A stretch of DNA of 64,000 nt from Trichococcus sp. K1Tr (GTDB lineage: Bacteria; Bacillota; Bacilli; Lactobacillales; Aerococcaceae), in NCBI RefSeq assembly GCF_028309625.1, contig NZ_JAQMHR010000009.1:1-64000 (forward strand), in the 5' to 3' direction. The notes under the pieces were generated by a model. The model ran no database searches and was not told the origin of the DNA. It saw nothing but the letters and a program-made list of their open reading frames with translations. The position numbers and the translations under genes are program-made. Position 1 is the first letter of the stretch. Each line of letters begins with the position of its first letter. Shown here piece by piece: positions 1 through 12,173 of this stretch.

Positions 1-242
1 GATCCACCATTCCAGAGTATTCCAGATCACCGGAAACTCATATCGCATGAAAGACTACAAGCTGGAACGCGAGCAGCGTTCCAAGAAAAAAACACCGGAC
101 GATCCTCCGTGATCGACCGGTGAAAAAAGACAGTCCCCCGTTGTTTTTCGGCAGAAGCCGGTGAAAAACAACATCGTCTTACCGCTGAAAAACGACATTT
201 TTTAAACCGGTGAAAAACAACATTTTTGAACCGGTGTTGACA
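1..242 (+). mobile_element. Right end of an IS21-family element (partial)
   Basis: The window opens inside an insertion sequence. It holds the tail of an IstB-type gene, then about 130 bases of repeated terminal motifs: the core CCGGTGAAAAA occurs around 117, 160 and 217, with a variant CCGCTGAAAAA at 182. The element appears to end at ...ACCGGTGTTGACA (242), which fits the CA-3' ends of IS21 elements. Multiple short repeats near the tips are typical of that family. The adjoining bases resume an interrupted nuclease gene. The left part lies outside the window, so the other end and any target duplication cannot be checked. Confidence 0.7.
2..112 (+). pseudogene. istB: IstB-like ATPase, C-terminal end (runs off the window)
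   Basis: Frame 2 reads an open stretch containing HHSRVFQITGNSYRMKDYK and then a Lys/Arg-rich tail to a TGA at 110-112. This resembles the C-terminus of IstB, the AAA+ helper ATPase of IS21-family transposition. Only about 36 residues are visible because the gene starts upstream of the window, so whether the full gene is intact is unknown. The stop is followed by the repeated IS terminal motifs, the order expected at an IS21 right end. Confidence 0.65.
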
Positions 243-622
243 CCAATTTTATTTTCAATAGCCATGACTACTTTATTATTCTCTGATACTAAAAAAATAT
301 CTATGTTTTTATGTTCTCTATAAATCATCAAATCATTGTAGTCATTCAGCACTAAATCAAAATAATCAAACGAATCATTCTGTCTATCATTTTCTTCGAT
401 TACTGTTTTAAGTAGAGATTTGAAAAACTTATCCTGCCATTTATGACTTTCATTAGGGGATAGCAAGTATGCTAAAAAACTGCTGTGTCTGATTTCCGAT
501 CTTGATAATTTAAGTATTTGAAATATGTTCGTTTCATCTAGCCATTCAGATAGCTTATCTTCAATCTCTTCCATATCATTTAGTAAATTTAGAAGCTTTT
601 TTTCTTTAGAAAGTTCTTCCAA
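179..622 (-). pseudogene. PD-(D/E)XK nuclease family protein, truncated by the IS
   Basis: The first 127 or so residues look like the N-terminal half of a PD-(D/E)XK nuclease-superfamily protein of the kind found in defence islands. The segment RSEIRHSSFLAYLLSP is followed by an IDIFLV strand and AIENKI, a plausible D...ExK active-site core. Translation then enters the IS end at about 242 and stops at 179 after some 20 meaningless residues. Related proteins are usually more than 300 residues, so this is a truncation. The TTG start at 622 is supported by AAGGAGGATC about 6 bases upstream. The gene is AT-rich compared with the metabolic loci. Confidence 0.6.
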
Positions 623-767
623 TATAGATCCTCCTTATATTTATGATATAAAACTAAAATTTAAATGTACCACCTCTGCAATAAGTTTTACCAGACTCGT
701 TAAAGAAATGTATCACTAAATGCGAAGTAGCTTACCGCAAATACCACTTGTATAATTATAGTAATTC

Positions 768-1505
768 TTATAAATTTATTTCCACATGATTTTTAATTAT
801 AAACTTCATTAAAATACTTGTGAGCTCAATGATAACCTCAGCTTCTATTTCATTAGTCACTACTTCCCTAGTATGTTTGATATATTGATTTTGGAACTTA
901 GTGTAGTAATCAATCAACGTCGTAATAGTATTTCTGAGTTCAGGAGTAATTCCGCTACTTTTTAGCAATCTCCCTAACTCATTAAGTTGGTTCTCCAGGC
1001 TCTTATTATTGCCTAATACTTCTTTTAACAAGGTTTCAAAGGCTAATCTCATTTCATCTAATGAGTTTCTATATTCAAAACCATTTTCATACTTTAGTAA
1101 TGCTGCATTATAGAAATTTAGTGAGGTTGGATAGTCTTCTAGCCAATGTCTGGTATTTATGATTAGCTCTGAGTCTTCCAGCTTACTAGTAGAAAGATAT
1201 CCATACCTTTCTACCAATTTCATTTTCAACTCATGGGCATTTTCATTTTCTCTGAATGTGGGTAAGGAAGCTAGATCAATTATTATTTTGTATTGCTGTT
1301 CTTCAGAGAAGCATAAAAGGTTACTTTTAAAAGCTTGTCTTTTTGAAACCATTTTACTGGAATGGAAGGGATAATTGTCGTAAGTTAATGACTTATTAAA
1401 ATCGACTGCATATCCAGTAAAATAAGAAATAATCTTAGAGCCTGTTAAACCACTATCTGTTTCAGCCAGAATGTCACTTGCATATGTTAAAAATGAAATA
1501 TCCAT
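768..1505 (-). CDS. Abortive-infection-like (Abi C-terminal type) protein
   Basis: A 245-residue soluble protein with no signal peptide or membrane segment. The C-terminal half (about 145-245) is helical and reads like the Abi C-terminal domain found in phage-defence proteins, with an LDEMRLAFETLLKEVLG helix and a following ITPELRNTITTLIDYY stretch. I see no catalytic motif in the N-terminal half. A GAAAGGAT sequence lies upstream of the ATG. It is AT-rich and sits between a truncated nuclease gene and a recombinase remnant, a setting typical of a decaying defence island. The family call is from general resemblance only, and the function is inferred. Confidence 0.5.
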   Translation of the reverse strand: MDISFLTYASDILAETDSGLTGSKIISYFTGYAVDFNKSLTYDNYPFHSSKMVSKRQAFKSNLLCFSEEQQYKIIIDLASLPTFRENENAHELKMKLVERYGYLSTSKLEDSELIINTRHWLEDYPTSLNFYNAALLKYENGFEYRNSLDEMRLAFETLLKEVLGNNKSLENQLNELGRLLKSSGITPELRNTITTLIDYYTKFQNQYIKHTREVVTNEIEAEVIIELTSILMKFIIKNHVEINL

Positions 1506-1529
1506 TGTACTTATTATCCTTTCTTATTC

Positions 1530-1661
1530 TTATAATTGCTGACAAGCTCTTTTTTTGATTCGATAAACTATACCTCTTGTCATTCCTTTGGCATTTGCAA
1601 CCTTCTTGATTGGCTCATCTTGCTGCAATTTATTCATGATTATATTGTAAATCATAGGGAT
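1530..1661 (-). pseudogene. C-terminal helix-turn-helix remnant of a site-specific recombinase
   Basis: A 43-codon open stretch ends in DEPIKKVANAKGMTRGIVYR and a basic tail. This matches the pattern of the C-terminal DNA-binding helix-turn-helix of resolvase/invertase-type serine recombinases, where a short 'IKKIA...GITRxTVYR' segment closes the protein. An in-frame TGA at 1662-1664 separates it from any catalytic domain, and no such domain can be read upstream. It is best seen as a leftover of a mobile element. Confidence 0.4.
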
Positions 1662-2150
1662 TCAATTTACCGATCCTGATTTGGATACGGGATTTACATG
1701 TGCGCATACCCGATTTTCATCTACCTTTACTCATTTTGTCACAGTATTTATTATACACTTATAATCGGTACGATTAATGCAATAAAATCAATGTTTGGCA
1801 TGTGTCTAATTTGGGTACACCTTAAATAGACATTAGAATATAAAGTATTCTCTCTCTAATAAATTACTGAGGTGTTACTTTTTTCATTTATCTAGATTCA
1901 TAAAACGGAAAATTTGATATTTCAGGCAAATTATCGGAGAATCACACCACTCTGTTCGCGAACTTCTGACACCCTACTTGATTGTCTGAGAAAGTAGGGC
2001 ATTCGATCGCATCCTACTTATTTCTGCGGTTGGAGACAAAATGCTTGTCGGTCCAGCAACTACGATCAATGACGCGTTGTCTCAAATCATTAAGGGCTTG
2101 GCGATCGTGAACTGAGGAACATAAGTCGGAATATTGATTGAACGCACAGA
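1662..2150. other. Gene-poor stretch with one possible coding remnant
   Basis: No complete gene is apparent. On the plus strand a 41-codon open stretch (1990-2115) ends in a TGA and contains AVGDKMLVGPATTINDAL, which reads like real protein sequence, but I cannot assign a family and there is no start. The rest is AT-rich with several stops in all frames. It may be the scar of a deletion between the accessory edge and the maltodextrin locus. Confidence 0.3.
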
Positions 2151-2198
2151 AAAGCTCAAAAGGCGCTCAATCAAGAGCGCCTTTTGGGCTTTTTCAGC
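2151..2198 (-). terminator. Rho-independent terminator of the mdx operon
   Basis: Perfect inverted repeat with arms AAAAGGCGCTC (2158-2168) and GAGCGCCTTTT (2175-2185) around a 6-base loop, nested in a weaker outer pairing. It lies just downstream of mdxG on the minus strand and has A/T runs on both sides, so it could work in both directions. Confidence 0.85.
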
Positions 2199-2206
2199 AT
2201 ATATTC

Positions 2207-3079
2207 TTATCCTTTAACCGATCCGGAAGTCACACCTTCCACATAGAAGCGTTGCATGAAGATGAACAGAATCGTGATCGGGATGGCAATCAGCACACAG
2301 CCTGCGGTGAAGGCCATGAACAGCGAGTTCGCGGTTGTGCGGGTCATCATCGTGAACAGCCCAATCGCGATCGTGTAGTTCGGGATGTTGTCGCCCATGA
2401 TGATTTTTGCGAAGATAAAATCCATCCATGGTCCCATGAAAGCCAGCAAGGACGTGTACACGATGATCGGTTTGGACAACGGCAGTGTGATTTTTGTGAA
2501 GATCTCCCACTTGTTGGCACCGTCGATCATGGCCGATTCATCCAATGCCATCGGGATCGTATCGAAGAATCCTTTGGCGATGTAGAAGCCTAGCGCCGAG
2601 CCGGCGGAATAGACCAGAATCAAAGCAAGCAGGCTTTCCGTCAGATTCAGGGCTTTCAGGATGTAGTACACGGCGATCATGCTCATGAATCCGGGGAACA
2701 TGTTCAGGACCAACGCGACTTTCAGGAACGGTTTCCGCATCTTGAAGCGCAGGCGCGACAGTGCGTACGCCATTGCGATTGTGATGAAAGTCGACAGAAT
2801 GCAACTGATGACGGAAACAAACAACGTGTTCAGGAACCAGCGCACAAACGGATAATTTCCGGTTGTGTTCTGCAAAAGAATTCTGTAGTTATCCAACGTG
2901 AATGATTTTGGAATAATGTACGGAACGAACGCGCCGCCTTCTGCTCGGAAGCTGGTCAAAACGATCCATACGATAGGGAATAGCCAAATGACCGACAGAA
3001 CAGCCAGGATGGCATAGACTGTAGCCAGCGAAGACCGCCGTTGCGCTTTGTATCCTGTTGTTTTCTTTGCTTTTGCCAT
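2207..3079 (-). CDS. mdxG: Maltodextrin ABC transporter permease, MalG type
   Basis: A 290-residue inner-membrane subunit of a binding-protein-dependent maltodextrin importer. It has the six hydrophobic segments of MalG proteins and the cytoplasmic EAA loop, read here as DESAMIDGANKWEIFTKITL, which docks on the ATPase. Its length matches the family. It starts 4 bases after the mdxF stop, with AAGGAGGG overlapping the mdxF end, so the two are translationally coupled. No ATPase (MsmX/MalK type) lies in the window, so a shared ATPase encoded elsewhere is likely. The substrate is inferred from the linked neopullulanase and alpha-glucosidases. Confidence 0.9.
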   Translation of the reverse strand: MAKAKKTTGYKAQRRSSLATVYAILAVLSVIWLFPIVWIVLTSFRAEGGAFVPYIIPKSFTLDNYRILLQNTTGNYPFVRWFLNTLFVSVISCILSTFITIAMAYALSRLRFKMRKPFLKVALVLNMFPGFMSMIAVYYILKALNLTESLLALILVYSAGSALGFYIAKGFFDTIPMALDESAMIDGANKWEIFTKITLPLSKPIIVYTSLLAFMGPWMDFIFAKIIMGDNIPNYTIAIGLFTMMTRTTANSLFMAFTAGCVLIAIPITILFIFMQRFYVEGVTSGSVKG

Positions 3080-3083
3080 TTTT

Positions 3084-4454
3084 TTAGCCCTCCTTGAATG
3101 AATTCGTTCTTGTGTAAGCCAGCAGACTGAACACTGCGGACAGGATGAAGATCAGGATACCGATGACGGATGCCAAATTGTAGTCCATCGTATTGACCGT
3201 CAAGTTGTACAGCCACGTAACCAACAAGTCCGTCGAACCCGCGCCGTAAAAGTCGGAGTTCGAAGGTCCGCCTCCGGTCAACAGGAAAATGACGTTGAAG
3301 TTGTTGATGTTGCCGATGAACTGTTGGATCAACGCAGGCATCATCACGAACAGAATTTGCGGGAAAGTGATGTTCCTGAAAATCTGCAGTTTGTTAGCGC
3401 CATCGATCCGGGCCGCTTCGATCTGATCCGTCGGCAGGTTTTGGATGATCCCCGTCGAAACCAGCATCGTTGCCGGAATCCCGATCCACATGTTGACGAC
3501 AATGACGGTAATTTTTGCCCAAATCGGATCTGTCAAAAATGGAATGGCTGAATCGATCAGGCCCAAGTTCAACAATGTCGCGTTGATGGGACCCGCGCCA
3601 TTCAAGAGATTACGCATCACCAACAGTGAAATAAACTGCGGAACGGCCATCGTGGTGACGAAAATTGTGCGCCAAACGCCTTTGAATTTCAGGCCTTTAG
3701 TATTGATCAAAAGTGCCAGCAGGATGCCGAAGAAAAAGCAAGTGACTGTTGCCAACGTCGCCCAAATCAGCGTCCAGCCCAAGACCGGGAAGAAGGTGTC
3801 TGCCATATTTCCGGAAATGACGTTACCGAAGTTTACAAAGCCGACCCAGGTAAAAAGGTTTTTCGGCGGCAGATGCGTGTGGTCATAGTTCGTGAAGGCG
3901 ATCGAAATCATGTAGAGCAGCGGCAGGACCGTGAACAAAAGTACGCCCAACAACGGAATCGTCATCAAGGTGGCATGGAATCGTTCATTCAACAAACTCG
4001 CCAAATCATCCATCGTGCTCGGGATTTTTTTTCCTGCTTTCTTCAGTTCATGGATATTCCTTGCGCTTTTCAGATTGATGACGTACAAACCAACAAGGAG
4101 CAAACAAATCACAATGGCAGCAATCCCGAATAATAGCAGTAACATCGAGTTGTCGCCCTCTTGCAGCACTTCAATCCCTAAGCGTTCGTCAAAAACGAGC
4201 CCTTGCCCCTGAGTACCCAACGTCGCCAACATAGATAGCGCCCGCAGTCCATTGCGGATCAGCCAATAGAAGAAGGCAATCTGCGAAAACAGGAAAATCA
4301 AACCCTTTAAATATTGTTTATTGGCAAGATTGGCAGCTCCCATGACAACAAAGGAAAGTTTTGTTGCGACGTCCCCTTCTTTGAACAATTCCCGAAAGGT
4401 CATCTGCTGGCCGTAACTTTTTTTCTTGAACATGGCTTCCCCACTCACTTTCAT
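3084..4454 (-). CDS. mdxF: Maltodextrin ABC transporter permease, MalF type
   Basis: A 449-456-residue permease partner of MdxG. It carries an N-terminal membrane extension as in MalF, followed by the core permease domain with the EAA loop IEAARIDGANKLQIFRNITF. The longest frame starts at 4454 but has no ribosome binding site. An ATG at 4433 (MFKKKSYGQQ) follows GTGGGGAAG and is the likelier start. It lies between the binding protein and mdxG. A 190-base gap with two hairpins separates it from mdxE, as is common where the binding protein must be made in excess. Confidence 0.9.
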   Translation of the reverse strand: MKVSGEAMFKKKSYGQQMTFRELFKEGDVATKLSFVVMGAANLANKQYLKGLIFLFSQIAFFYWLIRNGLRALSMLATLGTQGQGLVFDERLGIEVLQEGDNSMLLLLFGIAAIVICLLLVGLYVINLKSARNIHELKKAGKKIPSTMDDLASLLNERFHATLMTIPLLGVLLFTVLPLLYMISIAFTNYDHTHLPPKNLFTWVGFVNFGNVISGNMADTFFPVLGWTLIWATLATVTCFFFGILLALLINTKGLKFKGVWRTIFVTTMAVPQFISLLVMRNLLNGAGPINATLLNLGLIDSAIPFLTDPIWAKITVIVVNMWIGIPATMLVSTGIIQNLPTDQIEAARIDGANKLQIFRNITFPQILFVMMPALIQQFIGNINNFNVIFLLTGGGPSNSDFYGAGSTDLLVTWLYNLTVNTMDYNLASVIGILIFILSAVFSLLAYTRTNSFKEG

Positions 4455-4465
4455 GATTTAAATAA

Positions 4466-4611
4466 GAGGGACGAAAGATGCGTGATCTTTCGCCCTCTCT
4501 GCGTGATATATATTGTTGGCTAGCTTCACGGGTTAGCCCTTCGGAAATTAGATAAATCGTACCTATTGCGCTCTTCGATGCTCAGTCGGCACGATTTCCT
4601 AAATTTCTTTC
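4466..4611 (-). promoter_or_regulatory. Two intercistronic hairpins between mdxE and mdxF
   Basis: On the minus strand, after the mdxE stop, a long imperfect hairpin pairs GGAAATTAGATAAATCGT (4541 onward on plus) with ACGATTTCCTAAATTTC (to 4611). It is followed at 4466-4499 by a strong hairpin built on AGAGGGCGAAAGAT and ATCTTTCGTCCCTCT. Neither has a long U-run, so they more likely protect the mdxE message or partly attenuate read-through than fully terminate it. Confidence 0.6.
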
Positions 4612-4644
4612 AGGGCTGAACGAACCCGTTCCGCTTTTCTTGCT

Positions 4645-5919
4645 TTATTCTTTTTCTTCTTCAGGTTCTGTTACTTTGGAAGTGTCGCTGACCAATTTGT
4701 CCAGTTTTTCCATGTACTCGGATTCTGTGATGTTGCCTTTGTATGCATCATTGATGATGGCATCCATTGCTGGCCAGAATGAAACGATTTCCGGAACTTT
4801 AGGCATTACGACTGAATGAGTGGATTGGGACATTTCCATGACCGCTTTCGCCACAACATCTTCTTGCACTTCCGCTGTTTCTTGAACGACTTTGTTAGAT
4901 GGGATGACGCCCATTTCCTGGAATTCAGTCAATTGGGAAGTTTCATTGGAAAGGTAGTTAGCCAAAGCCATGGATGCCAAAGGCGCATCTGTCTGTTGGT
5001 TTACGGCAAACAATTTGACGCCCAAGAAAGCTTTCATCTGAACTTCGCCGCTGCCGAAATCGACTGTCGGGTAAGCCGCAACGCCCATGTTCTCGCCCAA
5101 GGCTTTGATGACATCATTTTTCGACCAAGGACCGGAAAGGAATGCGTCCGAAACGCCTGCTTCCAAGTTAGCCAAAGCTTCAGCACCAGATTGGATCACG
5201 CCTGGATTGTTCTTTTGAGCTGCAATCCAGGCAAGTACTTCAGCACCTTTTTCGCTATTGAAATTGGTTCCGCTTGGATCTTCACCGTTTTCACCGTACA
5301 AGTAAAGACCGTTACTCATGAACAGCGGCCCAAAGATATAGTTGGCTCCGGCTTCAGCAAAGTTTGTGCCGATTTTGCCTTTTTCAGACAATGTCGTCCA
5401 GCTCTTCACATCGTCTTCAGTAAGTTTCGCTTTGTTATAGTAGAGAACTTGCGATTCAACGCCGTATGGGTAGCCGTAAAGCTCATCGTTCCACGTTACG
5501 CCTTCAACAGCCGATTCCACGTTGTTTGCTTTTACTTCATCTGCGTATTTTGTGTTCGGGTACAACAGACCCGCTTCAGCCATTTGACCGACCTGGTCAT
5601 GCGGCATCATGAAAACATCGGCAGCTGCTTTTGGATCTTTCGAGACATCTTTTTTCGCATCCGCTGAGCTTCCTGCTGCCACTTCAACCGTAACTTCTGG
5701 GAATTCTTTTTCGAAGTCTGCTACGATTCCTTTGAAGACTTCCACGTGATCCGTGTCCACCCACAATTTAACATCGCCTTCTACGACGACTTCCCCGGAT
5801 GTGTTCTCAGCCGAACCTGTGTCGCTTGTATCAGCTGTGCCGCCGCATGCGCCCAAGATTAAAGCAGATGCCCCCAATATTAAACCGCTTCCAAAATATT
5901 TTTTCCAATTCGTCTTCAC
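4645..5919 (-). CDS. mdxE: Maltodextrin-binding lipoprotein
   Basis: A 424-residue extracellular solute-binding protein, family 1, tethered to the membrane as a lipoprotein. The N-terminus has Lys residues, a hydrophobic core and the lipobox LGAC, so lipidation falls at Cys25. The mature part reads like MalE, with PYGVESQVLYYNKAKL, an LSGPWSKNDV motif and a C-terminal EYMEKLDKLV helix. The start is GTG at 5919, preceded by AAGGGGG. It is the first gene of the operon mdxEFG, and its promoter contains an operator-like palindrome. Together with the divergent GH13 genes it points to maltose/maltodextrin uptake. Confidence 0.9.
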   Translation of the reverse strand: MKTNWKKYFGSGLILGASALILGACGGTADTSDTGSAENTSGEVVVEGDVKLWVDTDHVEVFKGIVADFEKEFPEVTVEVAAGSSADAKKDVSKDPKAAADVFMMPHDQVGQMAEAGLLYPNTKYADEVKANNVESAVEGVTWNDELYGYPYGVESQVLYYNKAKLTEDDVKSWTTLSEKGKIGTNFAEAGANYIFGPLFMSNGLYLYGENGEDPSGTNFNSEKGAEVLAWIAAQKNNPGVIQSGAEALANLEAGVSDAFLSGPWSKNDVIKALGENMGVAAYPTVDFGSGEVQMKAFLGVKLFAVNQQTDAPLASMALANYLSNETSQLTEFQEMGVIPSNKVVQETAEVQEDVVAKAVMEMSQSTHSVVMPKVPEIVSFWPAMDAIINDAYKGNITESEYMEKLDKLVSDTSKVTEPEEEKE

Positions 5920-5959
5920 TTACTTGTCCCCCTTGAAATGAATTTCCTTTACAAGTCTG

Positions 5960-5988
5960 ATTATGCAACCGATTGCTTAAATAGTCAA
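5960..5988 (-). promoter_or_regulatory. mdxE promoter with an operator in the spacer
   Basis: On the minus strand TTGACT (5983-5988) and CATAAT (5960-5965) are 17 bases apart. The palindrome GCAATCGGTTGC (5965-5976) occupies the spacer and touches the -10 box. This is the form of a LacI-family operator such as MalR. A weak cre-like AGAAAACGGTTTAT lies further upstream near 6007-6020. Confidence 0.75.
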
Positions 5989-6129
5989 GCGTTATTTCTC
6001 ATAAAAAGAAAACGGTTTATTTTTTTGATGAGTCAGATCGATTGTGAAAAGTTTAATTACATATGTATACCAAGGTTTTTTAATAGTCCGCGAGCCAATG
6101 CACATAATTCTCAACCAAAAAAATAAAAT

Positions 6130-6179
6130 GCAACCGATTGCTAAAAGTTCTTGCAACCGATTATGCAATGTGCCACAAT
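6130..6179 (+). promoter_or_regulatory. Neopullulanase operon promoter with two MalR-like operators
   Basis: On the plus strand TTGCAA (6151-6156) and CACAAT (6174-6179) are 17 bases apart. GCAACCGATTGC (6130-6141) lies just upstream. A half-conserved copy, GCAACCGATTATGC (6153-6166), overlaps the -35 and spacer. With the site at 5965-5976 there are three related operators in the divergent region, so both transcripts are probably controlled by the same LacI-family regulator, which is not encoded in this window. Confidence 0.6.
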
Positions 6180-6216
6180 GTGGGAAAACAAAGAGTGAAA
6201 AGGAGCCGATACTACT

Positions 6217-7980
6217 ATGAACACTTCAGCACTTTACCATCGTCCCGAAAGCGAGTTTGCCTATCTATATGACCCAGAAACGATGCATGTCCGTTTGCGT
6301 ACCGCTCGCGGAGACGTTAGAGAGATGGGGTTGCTTTACGGGGACCCTTATTTTTTGGACAAAGAGGAGTGGTTCCGCAAACCGCTTCAGATGATCAAAA
6401 CACTTTCCACCGATCTTTACGATTACTGGTTTGTGCAAGTGAACGCACCTTTAAAACGCTTATCCTATGCGTTCGCCTTAACCGGCCATGACGGAATCTC
6501 CGTCTTCTATGGCGATCACGGTGTTTACCCATTAGAAGAGGAGTATTTGCGGATGCCGAATAATTACTTCCGGATGCCCTTCTTCCATGAAGTCGATCGC
6601 TACAAAACACCTGAATGGGTCAAAGAAACCATTTGGTATCAGATTTTCCCGGAGCGTTTCGCCAACGGGGATCCTAACAACGATCCGGAAGGCACGCTGG
6701 CTTGGGGCTCGGAAGACCCGAACAGACAGAACTTCTTCGGCGGCGACCTGCAGGGGGTCATCGACAAGCTTGATTATTTGGAGGACCTGGGAATCAACGG
6801 GATATATTTCTGCCCGATTTTTGAAGCTTCTTCCAACCACAAGTACGACACGATCGATTACCTGAAAATCGATCCGGCCTTCGGCGATGCCGAAACGTTC
6901 AAAAAACTCGTGGACGAATGCCACAGGCGCGGCATAAAAGTCATGTTGGATGCCGTCTTTAACCATATCGGCGATTCTTCTCCGCAATGGCAGGACGTGC
7001 TTAAAAATGGGGAAGATTCGAAATATGTCGATTGGTTCCACATCAATGAGTTCCCGGCTTCGTACAAACGAGGCGAAAACTTTGAGGATGCTTATGACAT
7101 CACCTACGATGTCTTTGCCGCTAACCCGCATATGCCGAAATTGAATACGGCCAACCCGGAAGTGCAGGACTATCTGCTGAACATCGCTCGCTATTGGATC
7201 GAGGCTTTCGATATCGACGCCTGGCGTTTGGATGTCGCGAACGAAGTCGACCACGCTTTCTGGAAAAAATTCCGGATCATCTGCGATGAAGCCAAAAAAG
7301 ATTTCTACATTCTCGGCGAGATTTGGCACTCTTCCCAAAACTGGCTGCAGGGCGACGAATTCCATGCCGTCATGAACTACGCCTTCACCGACGCAATCAT
7401 GGGCTATTTCGTGAAGAATGAACTATCATTAAGTAAAATGGTGTCGGAAATGAACAACCAACTGATGCTCTACCGTGATCAGACGAACCAGATGCAGTTC
7501 AATATTCTGGATTCCCATGACACGCCGCGCCTGTTGACGGAAGCCAACGAGGACAAAGACATCATGAAGCAAGCGATGGCCTTTACTTATATCCAGCCCG
7601 GCGTGCCTTGCATCTACTATGGAGATGAAATCGGCTTGACCGGCGGAATGGACCCGGATTGCCGCAAGTGCATGGTCTGGGAAGAGGAAAAGCAGGACCG
7701 CAATCTGCATCGATTCGTGAAACAACTGAATGGCATCCGCAAAGAGCAGCAAAGGATCCTTTCGGAAGGCACCGTTTATTGGCGCCAAGTGTCCGAAGAA
7801 TCGGGCGTGATCATTTTGGAGCGCATGCTGGGCGGCGAGGTCATCCGCGGTGCCTTCAATACCGGCGAACATACAGCACGGGTCGAGCTGATCGGGGAGG
7901 CTTTGTTCTCGAACCTTGCGGATGTGTCGGATGGATCGGTCGAATTGGAACGCAAAGGTTTTGTGTTGATGAAAGAATAA
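6217..7980 (+). CDS. Neopullulanase / cyclomaltodextrinase (GH13_20)
   Basis: A 587-residue intracellular GH13 enzyme (no signal peptide) that hydrolyses cyclodextrins, pullulan fragments and maltodextrins. The N-terminal 120 residues form the beta-sandwich (CBM34 type) of neopullulanases and maltogenic amylases. The catalytic barrel follows: WRLDVANEVD gives nucleophile D339, LGEIWH gives acid/base E368, and LDSHDTPR gives D435. The length fits the family. An AAAAGGAG ribosome site precedes the ATG. It heads a plus-strand operon with two alpha-glucosidases, divergent from the maltodextrin importer, so it probably trims imported oligosaccharides. Confidence 0.9.
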   Translation: MNTSALYHRPESEFAYLYDPETMHVRLRTARGDVREMGLLYGDPYFLDKEEWFRKPLQMIKTLSTDLYDYWFVQVNAPLKRLSYAFALTGHDGISVFYGDHGVYPLEEEYLRMPNNYFRMPFFHEVDRYKTPEWVKETIWYQIFPERFANGDPNNDPEGTLAWGSEDPNRQNFFGGDLQGVIDKLDYLEDLGINGIYFCPIFEASSNHKYDTIDYLKIDPAFGDAETFKKLVDECHRRGIKVMLDAVFNHIGDSSPQWQDVLKNGEDSKYVDWFHINEFPASYKRGENFEDAYDITYDVFAANPHMPKLNTANPEVQDYLLNIARYWIEAFDIDAWRLDVANEVDHAFWKKFRIICDEAKKDFYILGEIWHSSQNWLQGDEFHAVMNYAFTDAIMGYFVKNELSLSKMVSEMNNQLMLYRDQTNQMQFNILDSHDTPRLLTEANEDKDIMKQAMAFTYIQPGVPCIYYGDEIGLTGGMDPDCRKCMVWEEEKQDRNLHRFVKQLNGIRKEQQRILSEGTVYWRQVSEESGVIILERMLGGEVIRGAFNTGEHTARVELIGEALFSNLADVSDGSVELERKGFVLMKE

Positions 7981-8040
7981 TCCCTGCCCGTTGCGGCGGA
8001 TAGATGCGAAAATAAATTTTCTGAAATGAATAAGGGATGA

Positions 8041-11390
<3,350 letters not shown>

Positions 11391-11620
11391 ATCATTTGAA
11401 TCGAATTTCCGCCCCCCTCATACAACAAACTGATCACGTATAAGGCATTTTATTTTATATCACAATATGTGTGCATCTTTACTCTTGAAAAAAAGCTTCT
11501 TGACATAGGCATCGGTTGGTTCAATTTCCCCTTGGAGTCTAAATCATAAATTTTCAAAAGAGACAGGTTCAGTCCATTTACAAAATGAATTTTCCCCTTT
11601 ATACTCTCATCTTTGACAGT

Positions 11621-11666
11621 AAAAACCACAATAATACCTATAAAACGGGCAAAATTGTGGTTTTTT
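11621..11666 (+). terminator. Probable terminator downstream of the GH13 operon
   Basis: Arms AAAACCACAAT (11622-11632) and ATTGTGGTTTT (11654-11664) with a 21-base loop, ending in a run of six T. The 230-base distance from the last GH13 stop leaves open that another lost gene was once served. Confidence 0.6.
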
Positions 11667-12100
11667 GCATCCGAAAATGAGTACTATTTCTTCTTTTTGG
11701 TTTGTTGTAAAATATTTTTCATCTTATTTTGCGTGACTATTTCGGTATCCGTACGGAACCCAAATTCCTCGTGTAAGTGGGAATGTAGCCTTCGGCTGGC
11801 ACTTGTAATACTGTCATACTGCTTATTGTCTCAATGATTTCACAGCACGTATGGCTTTCGTCAATTTTTTCCAAAATGCGAACTCGTCTCGTGTACTTAC
11901 AGAAGGACGAAAGAATCCAGAATGCTCTTATCAGCGCGCAATGCCGTCCGTTGGACAAAGGTTATTGAGAGGTCTTCGATAACGATGATTTCTTGAGAAT
12001 CAATTATCTGCTTGGAAAAAAATGGCCCCATCAATTTGTGCCGCTAGAGACCCTTCGGAAGTACGGGAAGTAGCGTGTGTGTACAACAATTTTAAAAAGC

Positions 12101-12148
12101 GAAAAAGCAGCTAAAAACCTTAATATAACGGTTTTTAGCTGCTTTTTC
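12101..12148 (-). terminator. Rho-independent terminator after the PTS EIIC gene
   Basis: A perfect 19-base inverted repeat, GAAAAAGCAGCTAAAAACC and its complement, around a 10-base loop, 26 bases past the EIIC stop on the minus strand. It is symmetrical and probably bidirectional. Confidence 0.85.
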
Positions 12149-12173
12149 TTTTATAAACTGTCAAATTCGGGAA

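Larger units (their letters stand above)
11391..12173. other. Intergenic stretch without a convincing gene
   Basis: About 780 bases between the convergent maltodextrin and xyloside gene groups. It holds two terminator hairpins (listed separately). A 73-codon minus-strand open frame (11737-11958) resembles nothing I know and lacks a ribosome site. The AT-rich character and lack of a gene suggest a decayed insertion. Confidence 0.4.

Noticed and set aside
11737-11958. 73-codon minus-strand frame in the 11.4-12.2 kb gap
   Set aside because: No ribosome site, unusual composition, and no similarity I recognise; recorded only as part of the gap.
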